Of a DNA stretch of 64,000 bases, positions 1 to 12,103 are shown piece by piece. Position 1 is the first letter of the stretch, and each line of letters starts with the position of its first letter. Origin of the DNA: Morella rubra (taxonomy: Eukaryota > Streptophyta > Magnoliopsida > Fagales > Myricaceae); assembly GCA_003952965.2 (NCBI GenBank), contig CM025850.1, forward strand, positions 25,506,270 to 25,570,269, in the 5' to 3' direction. The notes beneath the pieces are model-generated. The model was not told where the DNA came from, ran no database searches, and was given only the letters and a program-made list of their open reading frames with translations. Made by a program: the position numbers and the translations under genes.

Positions 1-39
1 TGTCATTAGCCTCGATGAGCTAGCGTTCGGGGCGTGACA
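1..39 (-). mobile_element. Start of a 3.4 kb-type LTR, cut by the window edge
   Basis: Read on the minus strand from base 39 this is TGTCACGCCCCGAACGC..., identical to the 5' end of the solo LTR at 12104. The next five bases (40-44, gtcaa) are the complement of the ttgac target duplication of that LTR. The LTR insertion is therefore in both arms and is older than the inverted duplication. Confidence 0.85.
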
Positions 40-44
40 GTCAA

Positions 45-2001
45 ACATACTTTGTTATTTAAGTTTGGAGAAAGCAATAAATCCTAGAAGATATATGAAT
101 TTCTATGCTTCCTTTATATCAAAGTATGAGGACGAACCATAGCAATTGTTGAAAATATGTCTTCAAAACTAGTTATCTAGATAATTATTTATTTAATGTC
201 ACATGTTTATATTTATTTTTTGGGTATTATGTTGTGACATAAGATGTTACACGGACATTGTTGAGTGACATTGTAGAAAATTATGCCAATGATTAATGAA
301 TCAAAAGCAATGAGTATGATTTTTCAATTCGGTTGTTCTAGATCGATATATATATTTATGTACAAATAGATTTATACTCGTTGTGTGTATTAAATAAGAT
401 GATGGACTCCATCATTGAGGTGGTGACCTTAAGTAGACGAGTGAGTACACTATAAGAGTACATACACCGAATGAGATCAAATATGGATACCTTCTGGAAG
501 CGATTACTGATGTTGAGAGGTTTATACAGGTTTATTTGTTGTGCACTTGTGTTTCGACCGAGTCATTTGGTGATGATCTTGTAAGTCAAATATTCTAGAT
601 AATGTTTAATCTTGTTCACAATAAGGAATCCATCAGTCTCTTGATGAGGCAGTATATTCAATATATCTGTATAGGATTAGACTCGAAAAAAAATCACAGG
701 CCAGTAGAATTTCTTTTGGAAAATATTTTTTGGAATTAATATATATATAGTTGTTAAATTGTTTTGAAAACATTTTGAGAGTCCAACGTGTTACAGATTG
801 TATAATAAGAATTATATGAGTTAGAGATTTAATCAGTGATATTATTTCAGCCCTATTGGCTCATGTGAAATATAATATGGTGGAAAGATAGATAAATAAA
901 TAATTGTTAGTAAAACGGATTTCACAAATCAATCTCAAAACTCGGGGGTGAATTATGATATGTTGATGGACACGGTTGCAATTAGTAAAAGCTCAAAATT
1001 TGAAATAAAAGAATTAAAAAGAAATAATGGAAAGAAATTTTGCATGTGATCCTACGGTCGAGATCTGAAATCCTTAACGATTCCACACCATATCATAGCT
1101 AGGATTTTATTTATAGGACAAGCTATAAGATAGTTAGTCATATAGTTGGCCATCAAATAGACTCAAGATGTGAGATCGACAAGACCTGAAGATTAACAAA
1201 AATCAAAGAGACAATCATGGAGAAATCGATAAGATCTAGAGGAGATAAAAAAAATTGTCCATCAACGATCAAGTACATAACTTTTTGCAAGCATACTTTC
1301 ACCGATATGATTGACGAACTGACCCAGCTAACAATTACCACAGAGTTGTACGATACAGAAGCTACGCCTGAAAGTTCAATACTAGATGAAGCTCTGGGTA
1401 TGGTTGCAAGAGTGTTCAACAAGTTTGGGACCTGAAGCACTTAGGCAACAAATAGTTGAACAGGTTTGACCTCATGTCTTTTTTTACCTCAGCTCAACAA
1501 GTTTGATCCCTTGCCAAGGTGGCCATACCTATTTTTTCAAAGGCATTTTTGGGTATTTCATGACCTAATGAACATCTTTTGCTCATTATAAATATGTCAT
1601 TGTCATACTATGCAAATCCAACAACTCCAAATACCTCTGTTCCACATACACCTTGTTTTTCAATACAAAGGACACAATAAGTTAAAATCCTTTTAGCATT
1701 CCAACAAAGTCAAACATAATTCAGTTTGTTACTTAATAAAAAATACATCTAGATGACAACTATATAATAAAAAGAAGTACATAAGCAAAATCCAAAATTA
1801 CAAATACCCACAAAACAAGAATCACTTAGTGGCAAGAATTGATGAGGAAAGCTTGCTTGCAAAGCTTGGATGTTGGCTTTGATATTTGCAAAGGGTAATT
1901 GTTGACCATTTCTTAATTGACGTACCTCTTCTTATGCACTCTCTTTACTCATCTCTCAACGAACGTAATTCCACCTTCAAGCCATTGAGGAGTGCGTCAA
2001 T
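45..2001. other. Unassigned part of left arm
   Basis: AT-rich sequence with only short reading frames, such as a 72-codon plus-strand frame at 1217-1435 overlapped by a 95-codon minus-strand frame. Neither resembles a family I know. The same sequence recurs inverted at 10143-12098. I see no gene. Confidence 0.5.
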
Positions 2002-2785
2002 TTAGCATTGCCAATCAATATTTAGTACAAAAGTTTCCCCATGAGTAGATGAGAAAGGAGGAACCATGTCACCCTCGTGACTCTCCTCTCCTTCATCGTC
2101 CTCCTCATCCTCATCACCAATATCCCCTTTACTATTGTCCCTCAATATCCACTCTCTTCTCGTATTCTTCATATAACTCATCATCTTCAAGGTGTGCACT
2201 TTAAAGGTATCAAGATGGGCCATGATTTTAAACTCCCCCATATCACTCGGTATTGCAAAGCGAGTAAAAATCTTGGTAACAATGAAGTCTTATGAGAGGT
2301 TTCTCTTATGCTCATGCACATTCACTATATGGATGAGCATAAGATATGGTAGGTTTATGGGCTTTTGAGGTGTTTGATAATATAAATATCTAAAAATGTT
2401 AGCACCTCCCTATGACCACCCTTAGGTAGTAAATTGTATGTCAAAGTGAGATGGATAGCTATAAGGGATGAAAAGGTGTTTGGCCTCAATTTTGCTCAGG
2501 ATTTCTTATTTCTTTTCAAGATCTAAAAGGAACTTAACGGTATTATTATATCTAAAGCTTGAAGCTAGAGGCTCAATCTTCAAATCACACCCTAGTTTCC
2601 AATTGCAAGGAATCCCTCAAATTCTACCAAGTTTAGCGGGGTCCAACTCAAGCTCCTTCCTATGCAGTAAACTCTTAATAGTTAACCCCCTCATGAATAT
2701 ATTTTTGAAACTTTAATGTTACTGAAGAATGCCTTGAAATATCTACTATTCCTTGCCATATCCAACAAATTCCTCCAATCTTGGG
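2002..2785 (-). pseudogene. Decayed plant-transposon protein, left copy
   Basis: Mirror copy of the pseudogene at 9355-10142. The best-preserved part is a 79-codon frame at 2002-2241 ending in an acidic run (DEDEEDDEGEE). Upstream, frames are broken by stops and shifts. The assignment rests on the fragments described for the right-arm copy and on the better-preserved relative at 18932-25466. Confidence 0.45.
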
Positions 2786-3105
2786 GCATGTTCGTGTTGT
2801 GAAAAATCGTAGGATTTTTAAAAAGTTGTGAATATTTATGTTAAATAGTATTTTATAGGTGTTTGTGTAAAGTGGAGAGAGAAATGATTGGATGTAATTA
2901 TTTAATAAAAAAGTATTAAATTTTGTGAAAAAATATAGAGAGAGAAGATTTGTTATAATTTTTTAAAAAAATGTATTGAAGTTTGTGTAAAAAGTTGTTG
3001 GAAATTGTGTAAATGTATTGGTGTTTGTGTTTGAATTCTTAAGATGTTTGGTGATAATTTTATTAATGGATTTGAATCTTAGGAAAAAGTTGAACACGAA
3101 CATGT
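2786..3105. mobile_element. MITE-like element, left copy
   Basis: Bounded by inverted ends gcatgttcgtgtt (about 2786) and aacacgaacatgt (about 3093-3105). The inside is rich in the phrase tttgtgtaaa / aagtttgtgt. The type is typical of small AT-rich plant MITEs; no target duplication was confirmed. Confidence 0.55.
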
Positions 3106-3703
3106 CCGGTTTTCAAAATGTTCAACAATCCCAACTCGAATCAAAAACCTTATTACAAGCGACGGACAGATTTGGAGAAATAATAGATGGTGCTGATCCT
3201 ACACAACACAACCATCGCTATAAAAATTACCAGCACAATTGCTATCTACTAATTGACCAACGAAAATTAGATTCAATGAAATCCTAGGAGCAAGAAATAC
3301 ATTGTGATATTAGTAGAAGTATCGGCAACAACAATTATTGGCAGTGAGTTGCCATTGGCTGTTCAAATAAAAGAAGTTGCAGTGTAGGGTTGAACTTCGG
3401 TAAGAGCCGTAGGATTAGGCATCATGTAATTAGAAACCTCAGATTCTATATACCACATTCTAGAAGGGACAATTGTTACCTTGAAAATCCAATGTCGAGA
3501 GTGTAGACATTATCATCTACCGCTCCATTTTGGGTGTTAGCTGAGAAGAGATATCACTTGGAGAAAAGACGGGATACCTAGGGCGAAGTTGCTATAGGTG
3601 CAGTAACACAGGTCTGCAGAGCTTGAGGTTGACGGTGCTGAGGGTGGATGCGACACTCTTTGATAATATATGACTTTTTTTCTTGCAATAAGAGCAGAAC
3701 TTT

Positions 3704-4914
3704 TGTTGGCTTTTAGTCACAATTATATTTTAATGATAACAATAAATAAATTGAACTAGATAATTAATATCCAAATGAGTACGGAAATAAAAATTGATCA
3801 AGCAACGGCTAAATCATGTGAAGCAATTGAGAAGTGAAAATTCAAGACTTTAGGGTAAACTTTGTAACTCTAAGGTCTCATTAGTAGCAAGGATTTGAAT
3901 TACAAGCTATATATTTTTCAAAACCAAGCATAAACCTTTTTATCTCAAGTTTGATAAATAAAAATGTCTCAAAGTTTTGTCAAATCATATATTATAACTC
4001 CTAAATCTCTTTTATATTCTTAAGGAGTTTGATTTTGAGACAGGGTCTTAAATTGGTCAAAACCGCGCTTTAAAATCAATAAAGGCTGCATTTTTACATA
4101 TAGTAGTCGACTAGGTTCATATAGCGGTTGACCCAATATTGACCGCTTCATATAGTGGTCGACTGAACAGTTTTCCAAATGTTAGCGCCATTGCATTTAT
4201 GACTGTTGGGACAACGAACACCTGTAGCGATCGATCACTTCAAATACCGGTCAATTGGTTTAACTGAAGTTTTGACATACTCGTCCCAAATGACTAGAAA
4301 TGACTATTTTTGCTTGGAGGCTTATATATATACCACTCTTAAGCTTGCAAAATGTAGTAGAACTACCATTGATCACTTATCAAGTTTGAGTAATATTAAA
4401 ACCTTCAAATTGTAGCCTCTTCATCTCATTCACACGAAACTCTCACTTTCACTTATTTGCTATTGTATGAGATCGAAAAGATAGAAATTCATTGTAATAT
4501 CCACTCCATTGAGGGAGTCTTGTTGTTGTAAAATCACTCTACTTCATTGTTAGAAAAGAGAGATTCTAATGTGACCTTTCGATGAGATGTGTTCTTTGAA
4601 AGAAGGAGATTTGTGAGGGTGTTCACAAAACTCAGTCTTGGCATTTGGAGAGGTGCTTATTAAAGCTCAAGTGTAAAAAACCTCAAGGTTTGGAAAGGGG
4701 CTTGAGGGGTGGACGTAGGCGGATTTGGCGAACTACCTAAATCTTGTGTTTGCTCTCTCTAACTCTCTCTATACTTTTAGCACTCTTGTATTAATTATTG
4801 CATATTTGTTTGTGAATAAAAAATTGTTGTTACATTGCAAATACATTTTTGGGGTTAAATCGAAAAAGTTTTCAAACCCCAATCACCCATCTCTTGAGTT
4901 GTCTTAATCCTACA
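3704..4914 (+). mobile_element. Solo Copia-type LTR, left arm
   Basis: Starts tgttggc and ends cctaca (TG...CA). Near its end it has ggacgtaggcggatttggcg and then aaccccaatcacccatctct, phrases common near the 3' end of plant Copia LTRs. It is inserted in the gag zinc-knuckle region, with a near target repeat (acttt/acttc on the LTR strand). No primer-binding site or internal region follows, so it is a solo LTR. It carries repeated tcgac-containing motifs at 4105-4250. Confidence 0.65.
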
Positions 4915-5358
4915 ACTTCAACTTCTTGAGACAACTAGTAGCAATATGACTATATTCCCTGCAATAAATGCTTGGAATTCATAAGCTACAGTTACTGAAC
5001 CTGAGCCTATAAGAGGAGATTCCAAAGTAACTTGATTGGTTAGGCGAACTACCTAAATCTTGTGTTTGCTCTCTCTAACTCTCTCTATACTTTTAGCACT
5101 CTTGTATTAATTATTGCATATTTGTTTGTGAATAAAAAATTGTTGTTACATTGCAAATACATTTTTGGGGTTAAATCGAAAAAGTTTTCAAACCCCAATC
5201 ACCCATCTCTTGAGTTGTCTTAATCCTACAACTTCAACTTCTTGAGACAACTAGTAGCAATATGACTATATTCCCTGCAATAAATGCTTGGAATTCATAA
5301 GCTACAGTTACTGAACCTGAGCCTATAAGAGGAGATTCCAAAGTAACTTGATTGGTTA
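4727..5358. repeat. 316-bp tandem duplication, left arm
   Basis: Two head-to-tail copies, 4727-5042 and 5043-5358, that look identical. Each unit joins the last ~190 bp of the solo LTR to ~125 bp of gag. The duplication therefore formed after the LTR inserted and before the palindrome arose, since it is in both arms. Confidence 0.9.
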
Positions 5359-6022
5359 GACTTTTTTCCTCGCAAAATAGTTCACTAAAACAAACAACAA
5401 GAGAAGGAACTAGAGATCTATTCAACAAAGAGGATCGAACATACTCATATTCGAGACGTAGCTTCATAATGAAATAGATCTGGAAAAAAAAACACCTGAG
5501 GAAAACGTTGCACGTTGCCAACAGTAACTGCACTCCTAAAATCCAATAACATCCCCTAGGAAAGAGCACAATAGCAATAATAAAATAAATTGAAACCCAA
5601 ATAAAAGCTTTAAGCCCAACAACAGTTAGCCTAATAATGAAAAGGGAAAAATAAAAACAGCACCCAAGCCCATGGGAAGAGAGAAACTTACAGCCCACGC
5701 TAAGAATCCATGGCTTCTAGCCCAACAATAGCCCACGCTAGACCCACTTCCCAATCAAAGCCGAAACTCAATTGAACTTCGACAACAGAGTCAAAACCTA
5801 GCACCGAAGCCCACGAAAAGAAAGTTTTTTTAGTCAAAGCCAAAATCACCATAGAATAATAGCACCAAAAGCAACAATCTAAAGCCAAAATCAAATGCCA
5901 CAGAATAATAGCACACACAACAAGTAATCAAAAGCCAAATTCAAAAATCGAAAGTAATGAGAATATTCGATTCAAAACAATGGGTAATGATAAGGGGTGA
6001 TTTGATTAACTCGACCAAACAC

Positions 6023-6116
6023 TGCCATTGCTATTTGCCTTCACACTCAAACTTCCCTTCAAATAACCGCAATTTATTATGTAACCGAATGTAACTGAGG
6101 GTATAATGGGAAATGG
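6023..6116. other. Palindrome spacer (loop)
   Basis: About 94 bp of non-symmetrical AT-rich sequence between the arms. The flanks read ccaaacac and gtgtttgg, like the ends of a MITE. Inference: a pre-existing short inverted repeat seeded the fold-back that created the palindrome. No gene is seen here. Confidence 0.8.
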
Positions 6117-6781
6117 GTGTTTGGTAGGAGTTAATCAAATCACCCCTTATCATTACCCATTGTTTTGAATCGAATATTCTCATTACTTTCGATTTTTGAA
6201 TTTGGCTTTTGATTACTTGTTGTGTGTGCTATTATTCTGTGGCATTTGATTTTGGCTTTAGATTGTTGCTTTTGGTGCTATTATTCTATGGTGATTTTGG
6301 CTTTGACTAAAAAAACTTTCTTTTCGTGGGCTTCGGTGCTAGGTTTTGACTCTGTTGTCGAAGTTCAATTGAGTTTCGGCTTTGATTGGGAAGTGGGTCT
6401 AGCGTGGGCTATTGTTGGGCTAGAAGCCATGGATTCTTAGCGTGGGCTGTAAGTTTCTCTCTTCCCATGGGCTTGGGTGCTGTTTTTATTTTTCCCTTTT
6501 CATTATTAGGCTAACTGTTGTTGGGCTTAAAGCTTTTATTTGGGTTTCAATTTATTTTATTATTGCTATTGTGCTCTTTCCTAGGGGATGTTATTGGATT
6601 TTAGGAGTGCAGTTACTGTTGGCAACGTGCAACGTTTTCCTCAGGTGTTTTTTTTTCCAGATCTATTTCATTATGAAGCTACGTCTCGAATATGAGTATG
6701 TTCGATCCTCTTTGTTGAATAGATCTCTAGTTCCTTCTCTTGTTGTTTGTTTTAGTGAACTATTTTGCGAGGAAAAAAGTC

Positions 6782-7413
6782 TAACCAATCAAGTTACTTT
6801 GGAATCTCCTCTTATAGGCTCAGGTTCAGTAACTGTAGCTTATGAATTCCAAGCATTTATTGCAGGGAATATAGTCATATTGCTACTAGTTGTCTCAAGA
6901 AGTTGAAGTTGTAGGATTAAGACAACTCAAGAGATGGGTGATTGGGGTTTGAAAACTTTTTCGATTTAACCCCAAAAATGTATTTGCAATGTAACAACAA
7001 TTTTTTATTCACAAACAAATATGCAATAATTAATACAAGAGTGCTAAAAGTATAGAGAGAGTTAGAGAGAGCAAACACAAGATTTAGGTAGTTCGCCTAA
7101 CCAATCAAGTTACTTTGGAATCTCCTCTTATAGGCTCAGGTTCAGTAACTGTAGCTTATGAATTCCAAGCATTTATTGCAGGGAATATAGTCATATTGCT
7201 ACTAGTTGTCTCAAGAAGTTGAAGTTGTAGGATTAAGACAACTCAAGAGATGGGTGATTGGGGTTTGAAAACTTTTTCGATTTAACCCCAAAAATGTATT
7301 TGCAATGTAACAACAATTTTTTATTCACAAACAAATATGCAATAATTAATACAAGAGTGCTAAAAGTATAGAGAGAGTTAGAGAGAGCAAACACAAGATT
7401 TAGGTAGTTCGCC
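6782..7413. repeat. 316-bp tandem duplication, right arm
   Basis: Mirror of 4727-5358 (units 6782-7097 and 7098-7413). With the left arm, the window holds four copies of this unit. Confidence 0.9.
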
Positions 7414-8438
7414 AAATCTCGCCTACGTCCACCCCTCAAGCCCCTTTCCAAACCTTGAGGTTTTTTACACTTGAGCTTTAATAAGCACCTCTCCAAATGC
7501 CAAGACTGAGTTTTGTGAACACCCTCACAAATCTCCTTCTTTCAAAGAACACATCTCATCGAAAGGTCACATTAGAATCTCTCTTTTCTAACAATGAAGT
7601 AGAGTGATTTTACAACAACAAGACTCCCTCAATGGAGTGGATATTACAATGAATTTCTATCTTTTCGATCTCATACAATAGCAAATAAGTGAAAGTGAGA
7701 GTTTCGTGTGAATGAGATGAAGAGGCTACAATTTGAAGGTTTTAATATTACTCAAACTTGATAAGTGATCAATGGTAGTTCTACTACATTTTGCAAGCTT
7801 AAGAGTGGTATATATATAAGCCTCCAAGCAAAAATAGTCATTTCTAGTCATTTGGGACGAGTATGTCAAAACTTCAGTTAAACCAATTGACCGGTATTTG
7901 AAGTGATCGATCGCTACAGGTGTTCGTTGTCCCAACAGTCATAAATGCAATGGCGCTAACATTTGGAAAACTGTTCAGTCGACCACTATATGAAGCGGTC
8001 AATATTGGGTCAACCGCTATATGAACCTAGTCGACTACTATATGTAAAAATGCAGCCTTTATTGATTTTAAAGCGCGGTTTTGACCAATTTAAGACCCTG
8101 TCTCAAAATCAAACTCCTTAAGAATATAAAAGAGATTTAGGAGTTATAATATATGATTTGACAAAACTTTGAGACATTTTTATTTATCAAACTTGAGATA
8201 AAAAGGTTTATGCTTGGTTTTGAAAAATATATAGCTTGTAATTCAAATCCTTGCTACTAATGAGACCTTAGAGTTACAAAGTTTACCCTAAAGTCTTGAA
8301 TTTTCACTTCTCAATTGCTTCACATGATTTAGCCGTTGCTTGATCAATTTTTATTTCCGTACTCATTTGGATATTAATTATCTAGTTCAATTTATTTATT
8401 GTTATCATTAAAATACGAATTGTGACTAAAAGCCAACA
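7226..8438 (-). mobile_element. Solo Copia-type LTR, right arm
   Basis: Mirror copy of 3704-4914. It differs from that copy by a small indel near 8416 (cg in place of a). It sits in the opposite orientation to the gag remains it interrupts. Confidence 0.65.
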
Positions 8439-9035
8439 AAAGTTCTGCTCTTATTGCAAGAAAAAAAGTCATATATTATCAAAGAGTGTCGCATCCACCC
8501 TCAGCACCGTCAACCTCAAGCTCTGCAGACCTGTGTTACTGCACCTATAGCAACTTCGCCCTAGGTATCCCGTCTTTCTCCAAGTGATATCTCTTCTCAG
8601 CTAACACCCAAAATGGAGCGGTAGATGATAATGTCTACACTCTCGACATTGGATTTTCAAGGTAACAATTGTCCCTTCTAGAATGTGGTATATAGAATCT
8701 GAGGTTTCTAATTACATGATGCCTAATCCTACGGCTCTTACCGAAGTTCAACCCTACACTGCAACTTCTTTTATTTGAACAGCCAATGGCAACTCACTGC
8801 CAATAATTGTTGTTGCCGATACTTCTACTAATATCACAATGTATTTCTTGCTCCTAGGATTTCATTGAATCTAATTTTCGTTGGTCAATTAGTAGATAGC
8901 AATTGTGCTGGTAATTTTTATAGCGATGGTTGTGTTGTGTAGGATCAGCACCATCTATTATTTCTCCAAATCTGTCCGTCGCTTGTAATAAGGTTTTTGA
9001 TTCGAGTTGGGATTGTTGAACATTTTGAAAACCGG

Positions 9036-9355
9036 ACATGTTCGTGTTCAACTTTTTCCTAAGATTCAAATCCATTAATAAAATTATCACCAAACATCTT
9101 AAGAATTCAAACACAAACACCAATACATTTACACAATTTCCAACAACTTTTTACACAAACTTCAATACATTTTTTTAAAAAAAATTATAACAAATCTTCT
9201 CTCTCTATATTTTTTCACAAAATTTCAATACTTTTTTATTAAATAATTACATCCAATCATTTCTCTCTCCACTTTACACAAACACCTATAAAATACTATT
9301 TAACATAAATATTCACAACTTTTTAAAAATCCTACGATTTTTCACAACACGAACA
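9036..9355. mobile_element. MITE-like element, right copy
   Basis: Mirror of 2786-3105 with the same inverted ends (acatgttcgtgtt and aacacgaacatgc). It separates the Copia protease remains from the decayed transposon protein. Similar phrase content (tttacacaaacaccaata) appears at 33600-33780 and 62935-63050, so related sequences seem dispersed. Confidence 0.55.
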
Positions 9356-10142
9356 TGCCCCAAGATTGGAGGAATTTGTTGGATATGGCAAGGAATAGTA
9401 GATATTTCAAGGCATTCTTCAGTAACATTAAAGTTTCAAAAATATATTCATGAGGGGGTTAACTATTAAGAGTTTACTGCATAGGAAGGAGCTTGAGTTG
9501 GACCCCGCTAAACTTGGTAGAATTTGAGGGATTCCTTGCAATTGGAAACTAGGGTGTGATTTGAAGATTGAGCCTCTAGCTTCAAGCTTTAGATATAATA
9601 ATACCGTTAAGTTCCTTTTAGATCTTGAAAAGAAATAAGAAATCCTGAGCAAAATTGAGGCCAAACACCTTTTCATCCCTTATAGCTATCCATCTCACTT
9701 TGACATACAATTTACTACCTAAGGGTGGTCATAGGGAGGTGCTAACATTTTTAGATATTTATATTATCAAACACCTCAAAAGCCCATAAACCTACCATAT
9801 CTTATGCTCATCCATATAGTGAATGTGCATGAGCATAAGAGAAACCTCTCATAAGACTTCATTGTTACCAAGATTTTTACTCGCTTTGCAATACCGAGTG
9901 ATATGGGGGAGTTTAAAATCATGGCCCATCTTGATACCTTTAAAGTGCACACCTTGAAGATGATGAGTTATATGAAGAATACGAGAAGAGAGTGGATATT
10001 GAGGGACAATAGTAAAGGGGATATTGGTGATGAGGATGAGGAGGACGATGAAGGAGAGGAGAGTCACGAGGGTGACATGGTTCCTCCTTTCTCATCTACT
10101 CATGGGGAAACTTTTGTACTAAATATTGATTGGCAATGCTAA
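9355..10142 (+). pseudogene. Decayed plant-transposon protein, right copy
   Basis: Broken frames give, in order, a segment like W..LLDMARNSRYFKAFFSN, a middle segment ending in a LPYLMLIHI-like stretch, TKIFTRF, then DTFKVHTLKMM and an acidic tail up to the stop at 10140-10142. This order (LPYGML-like motif, T.IF..F, TLK.M, acidic region) is also seen in the interrupted gene at 18932-25466. Both look like the family annotated as 'putative plant transposon protein', carried by non-autonomous LTR elements. Several stops and shifts make it a pseudogene. The family name is from memory, and a profile search should decide. Confidence 0.5.
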
Positions 10143-12098
10143 ATTGACGCACTCCTCAATGGCTTGAAGGTGGAATTACGTTCGTTGAGAGATGAGTAAA
10201 GAGAGTGCATAAGAAGAGGTACGTCAATTAAGAAATGGTCAACAATTACCCTTTGCAAATATCAAAGCCAACATCCAAGCTTTGCAAGCAAGCTTTCCTC
10301 ATCAATTCTTGCCACTAAGTGATTCTTGTTTTGTGGGTATTTGTAATTTTGGATTTTGCTTATGTACTTCTTTTTATTATATAGTTGTCATCTAGATGTA
10401 TTTTTTATTAAGTAACAAACTGAATTATGTTTGACTTTGTTGGAATGCTAAAAGGATTTTAACTTATTGTGTCCTTTGTATTGAAAAACAAGGTGTATGT
10501 GGAACAGAGGTATTTGGAGTTGTTGGATTTGCATAGTATGACAATGACATATTTATAATGAGCAAAAGATGTTCATTAGGTCATGAAATACCCAAAAATG
10601 CCTTTGAAAAAATAGGTATGGCCACCTTGGCAAGGGATCAAACTTGTTGAGCTGAGGTAAAAAAAGACATGAGGTCAAACCTGTTCAACTATTTGTTGCC
10701 TAAGTGCTTCAGGTCCCAAACTTGTTGAACACTCTTGCAACCATACCCAGAGCTTCATCTAGTATTGAACTTTCAGGCGTAGCTTCTGTATCGTACAACT
10801 CTGTGGTAATTGTTAGCTGGGTCAGTTCGTCAATCATATCGGTGAAAGTATGCTTGCAAAAAGTTATGTACTTGATCGTTGATGGACAATTTTTTTTATC
10901 TCCTCTAGATCTTATCGATTTCTCCATGATTGTCTCTTTGATTTTTGTTAATCTTCAGGTCTTGTCGATCTCACATCTTGAGTCTATTTGATGGCCAACT
11001 ATATGACTAACTATCTTATAGCTTGTCCTATAAATAAAATCCTAGCTATGATATGGTGTGGAATCGTTAAGGATTTCAGATCTCGACCGTAGGATCACAT
11101 GCAAAATTTCTTTCCATTATTTCTTTTTAATTCTTTTATTTCAAATTTTGAGCTTTTACTAATTGCAACCGTGTCCATCAACATATCATAATTCACCCCC
11201 GAGTTTTGAGATTGATTTGTGAAATCCGTTTTACTAACAATTATTTATTTATCTATCTTTCCACCATATTATATTTCACATGAGCCAATAGGGCTGAAAT
11301 AATATCACTGATTAAATCTCTAACTCATATAATTCTTATTATACAATCTGTAACACGTTGGACTCTCAAAATGTTTTCAAAACAATTTAACAACTATATA
11401 TATATTAATTCCAAAAAATATTTTCCAAAAGAAATTCTACTGGCCTGTGATTTTTTTTCGAGTCTAATCCTATACAGATATATTGAATATACTGCCTCAT
11501 CAAGAGACTGATGGATTCCTTATTGTGAACAAGATTAAACATTATCTAGAATATTTGACTTACAAGATCATCACCAAATGACTCGGTCGAAACACAAGTG
11601 CACAACAAATAAACCTGTATAAACCTCTCAACATCAGTAATCGCTTCCAGAAGGTATCCATATTTGATCTCATTCGGTGTATGTACTCTTATAGTGTACT
11701 CACTCGTCTACTTAAGGTCACCACCTCAATGATGGAGTCCATCATCTTATTTAATACACACAACGAGTATAAATCTATTTGTACATAAATATATATATCG
11801 ATCTAGAACAACCGAATTGAAAAATCATACTCATTGCTTTTGATTCATTAATCATTGGCATAACTTTTATAATGTCACTCAAAAATGTCCGTGTAACATC
11901 TTATGTCACAACATAATACCCAAAAAAAAATATAAACATGTGACATATAAATAAATAATTATCTAGATAACTAGTTTTGAAGACATATTTTCAACAATTG
12001 CTATGGTTCGTCCTCATACTTTGATATAAAGGAAGCATAGAAATTCATATATCTTCTAGGATTTATTGCTTTCTCCAAACTTAAATAACAAAGTATGT
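10143..12098. other. Unassigned part of right arm
   Basis: Mirror of 45-2001. No recognisable domain, RNA gene or element end was found apart from the LTR insertion site at 12099-12103. Most arm-to-arm differences that I found lie at 11870-11950, opposite 200-270. Confidence 0.5.
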
Positions 12099-12103
12099 TT
12101 GAC

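Larger units (their letters stand above)
3281..5485 (-). pseudogene. Copia gag-protease remains (left arm)
   Basis: Inverted copy of 6655-8860 with the same two blocks, the same solo LTR between them and the same decayed protease site. Being near-identical to the right-arm copy despite clear decay of the family itself, it shows that the decay happened before the inverted duplication. Confidence 0.7.
1..6022. repeat. Left arm of a giant palindrome
   Basis: This arm is the reverse complement of 6117-12142; paired positions sum to 12140-12144 along its whole length. I compared several stretches by eye and found only about a dozen differences: a cluster at about 200-270, a T-tract length change near 2957, a base/indel near 2915 and an indel near 3737. 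Identity is therefore above 99%. The arm is a mosaic of old transposon pieces, so it is a segmental inverted duplication and not one foldback transposon. It is cut by the window start and probably continues to the left. Confidence 0.97.
6655..8860 (+). pseudogene. Copia gag-protease remains, interrupted by a solo LTR (right arm)
   Basis: Two blocks of one decayed Ty1/Copia polyprotein. The first (6655-6903) has the gag phrase FIMKLRLEYEYVRSSLLNRS followed by VPSL..C.SEL..EE, then a CCHC zinc knuckle read in another frame at about 6853-6903 (C-x2-C-x4-H-x4-C). The second (8441-8860) resumes exactly after the knuckle with CSYCKKK, then a linker and a degenerate protease start: the D-S-G-A-S site has decayed to E-S-E-V-S, and TANGNSLPI follows. 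Between them sits the minus-strand solo LTR plus a tandem duplication of the junction. Frame changes, stops and the lost protease site show it is dead. Confidence 0.75.

Noticed and set aside
5234..5698. 154-codon hydrophobic frame (and its mirror at 6442-6906), looking like a membrane protein
   Set aside because: It overlaps Copia gag/LTR sequence; only its middle carries gag residues, and the zinc knuckle lies in another frame. The hydrophobic look comes from T-rich DNA.
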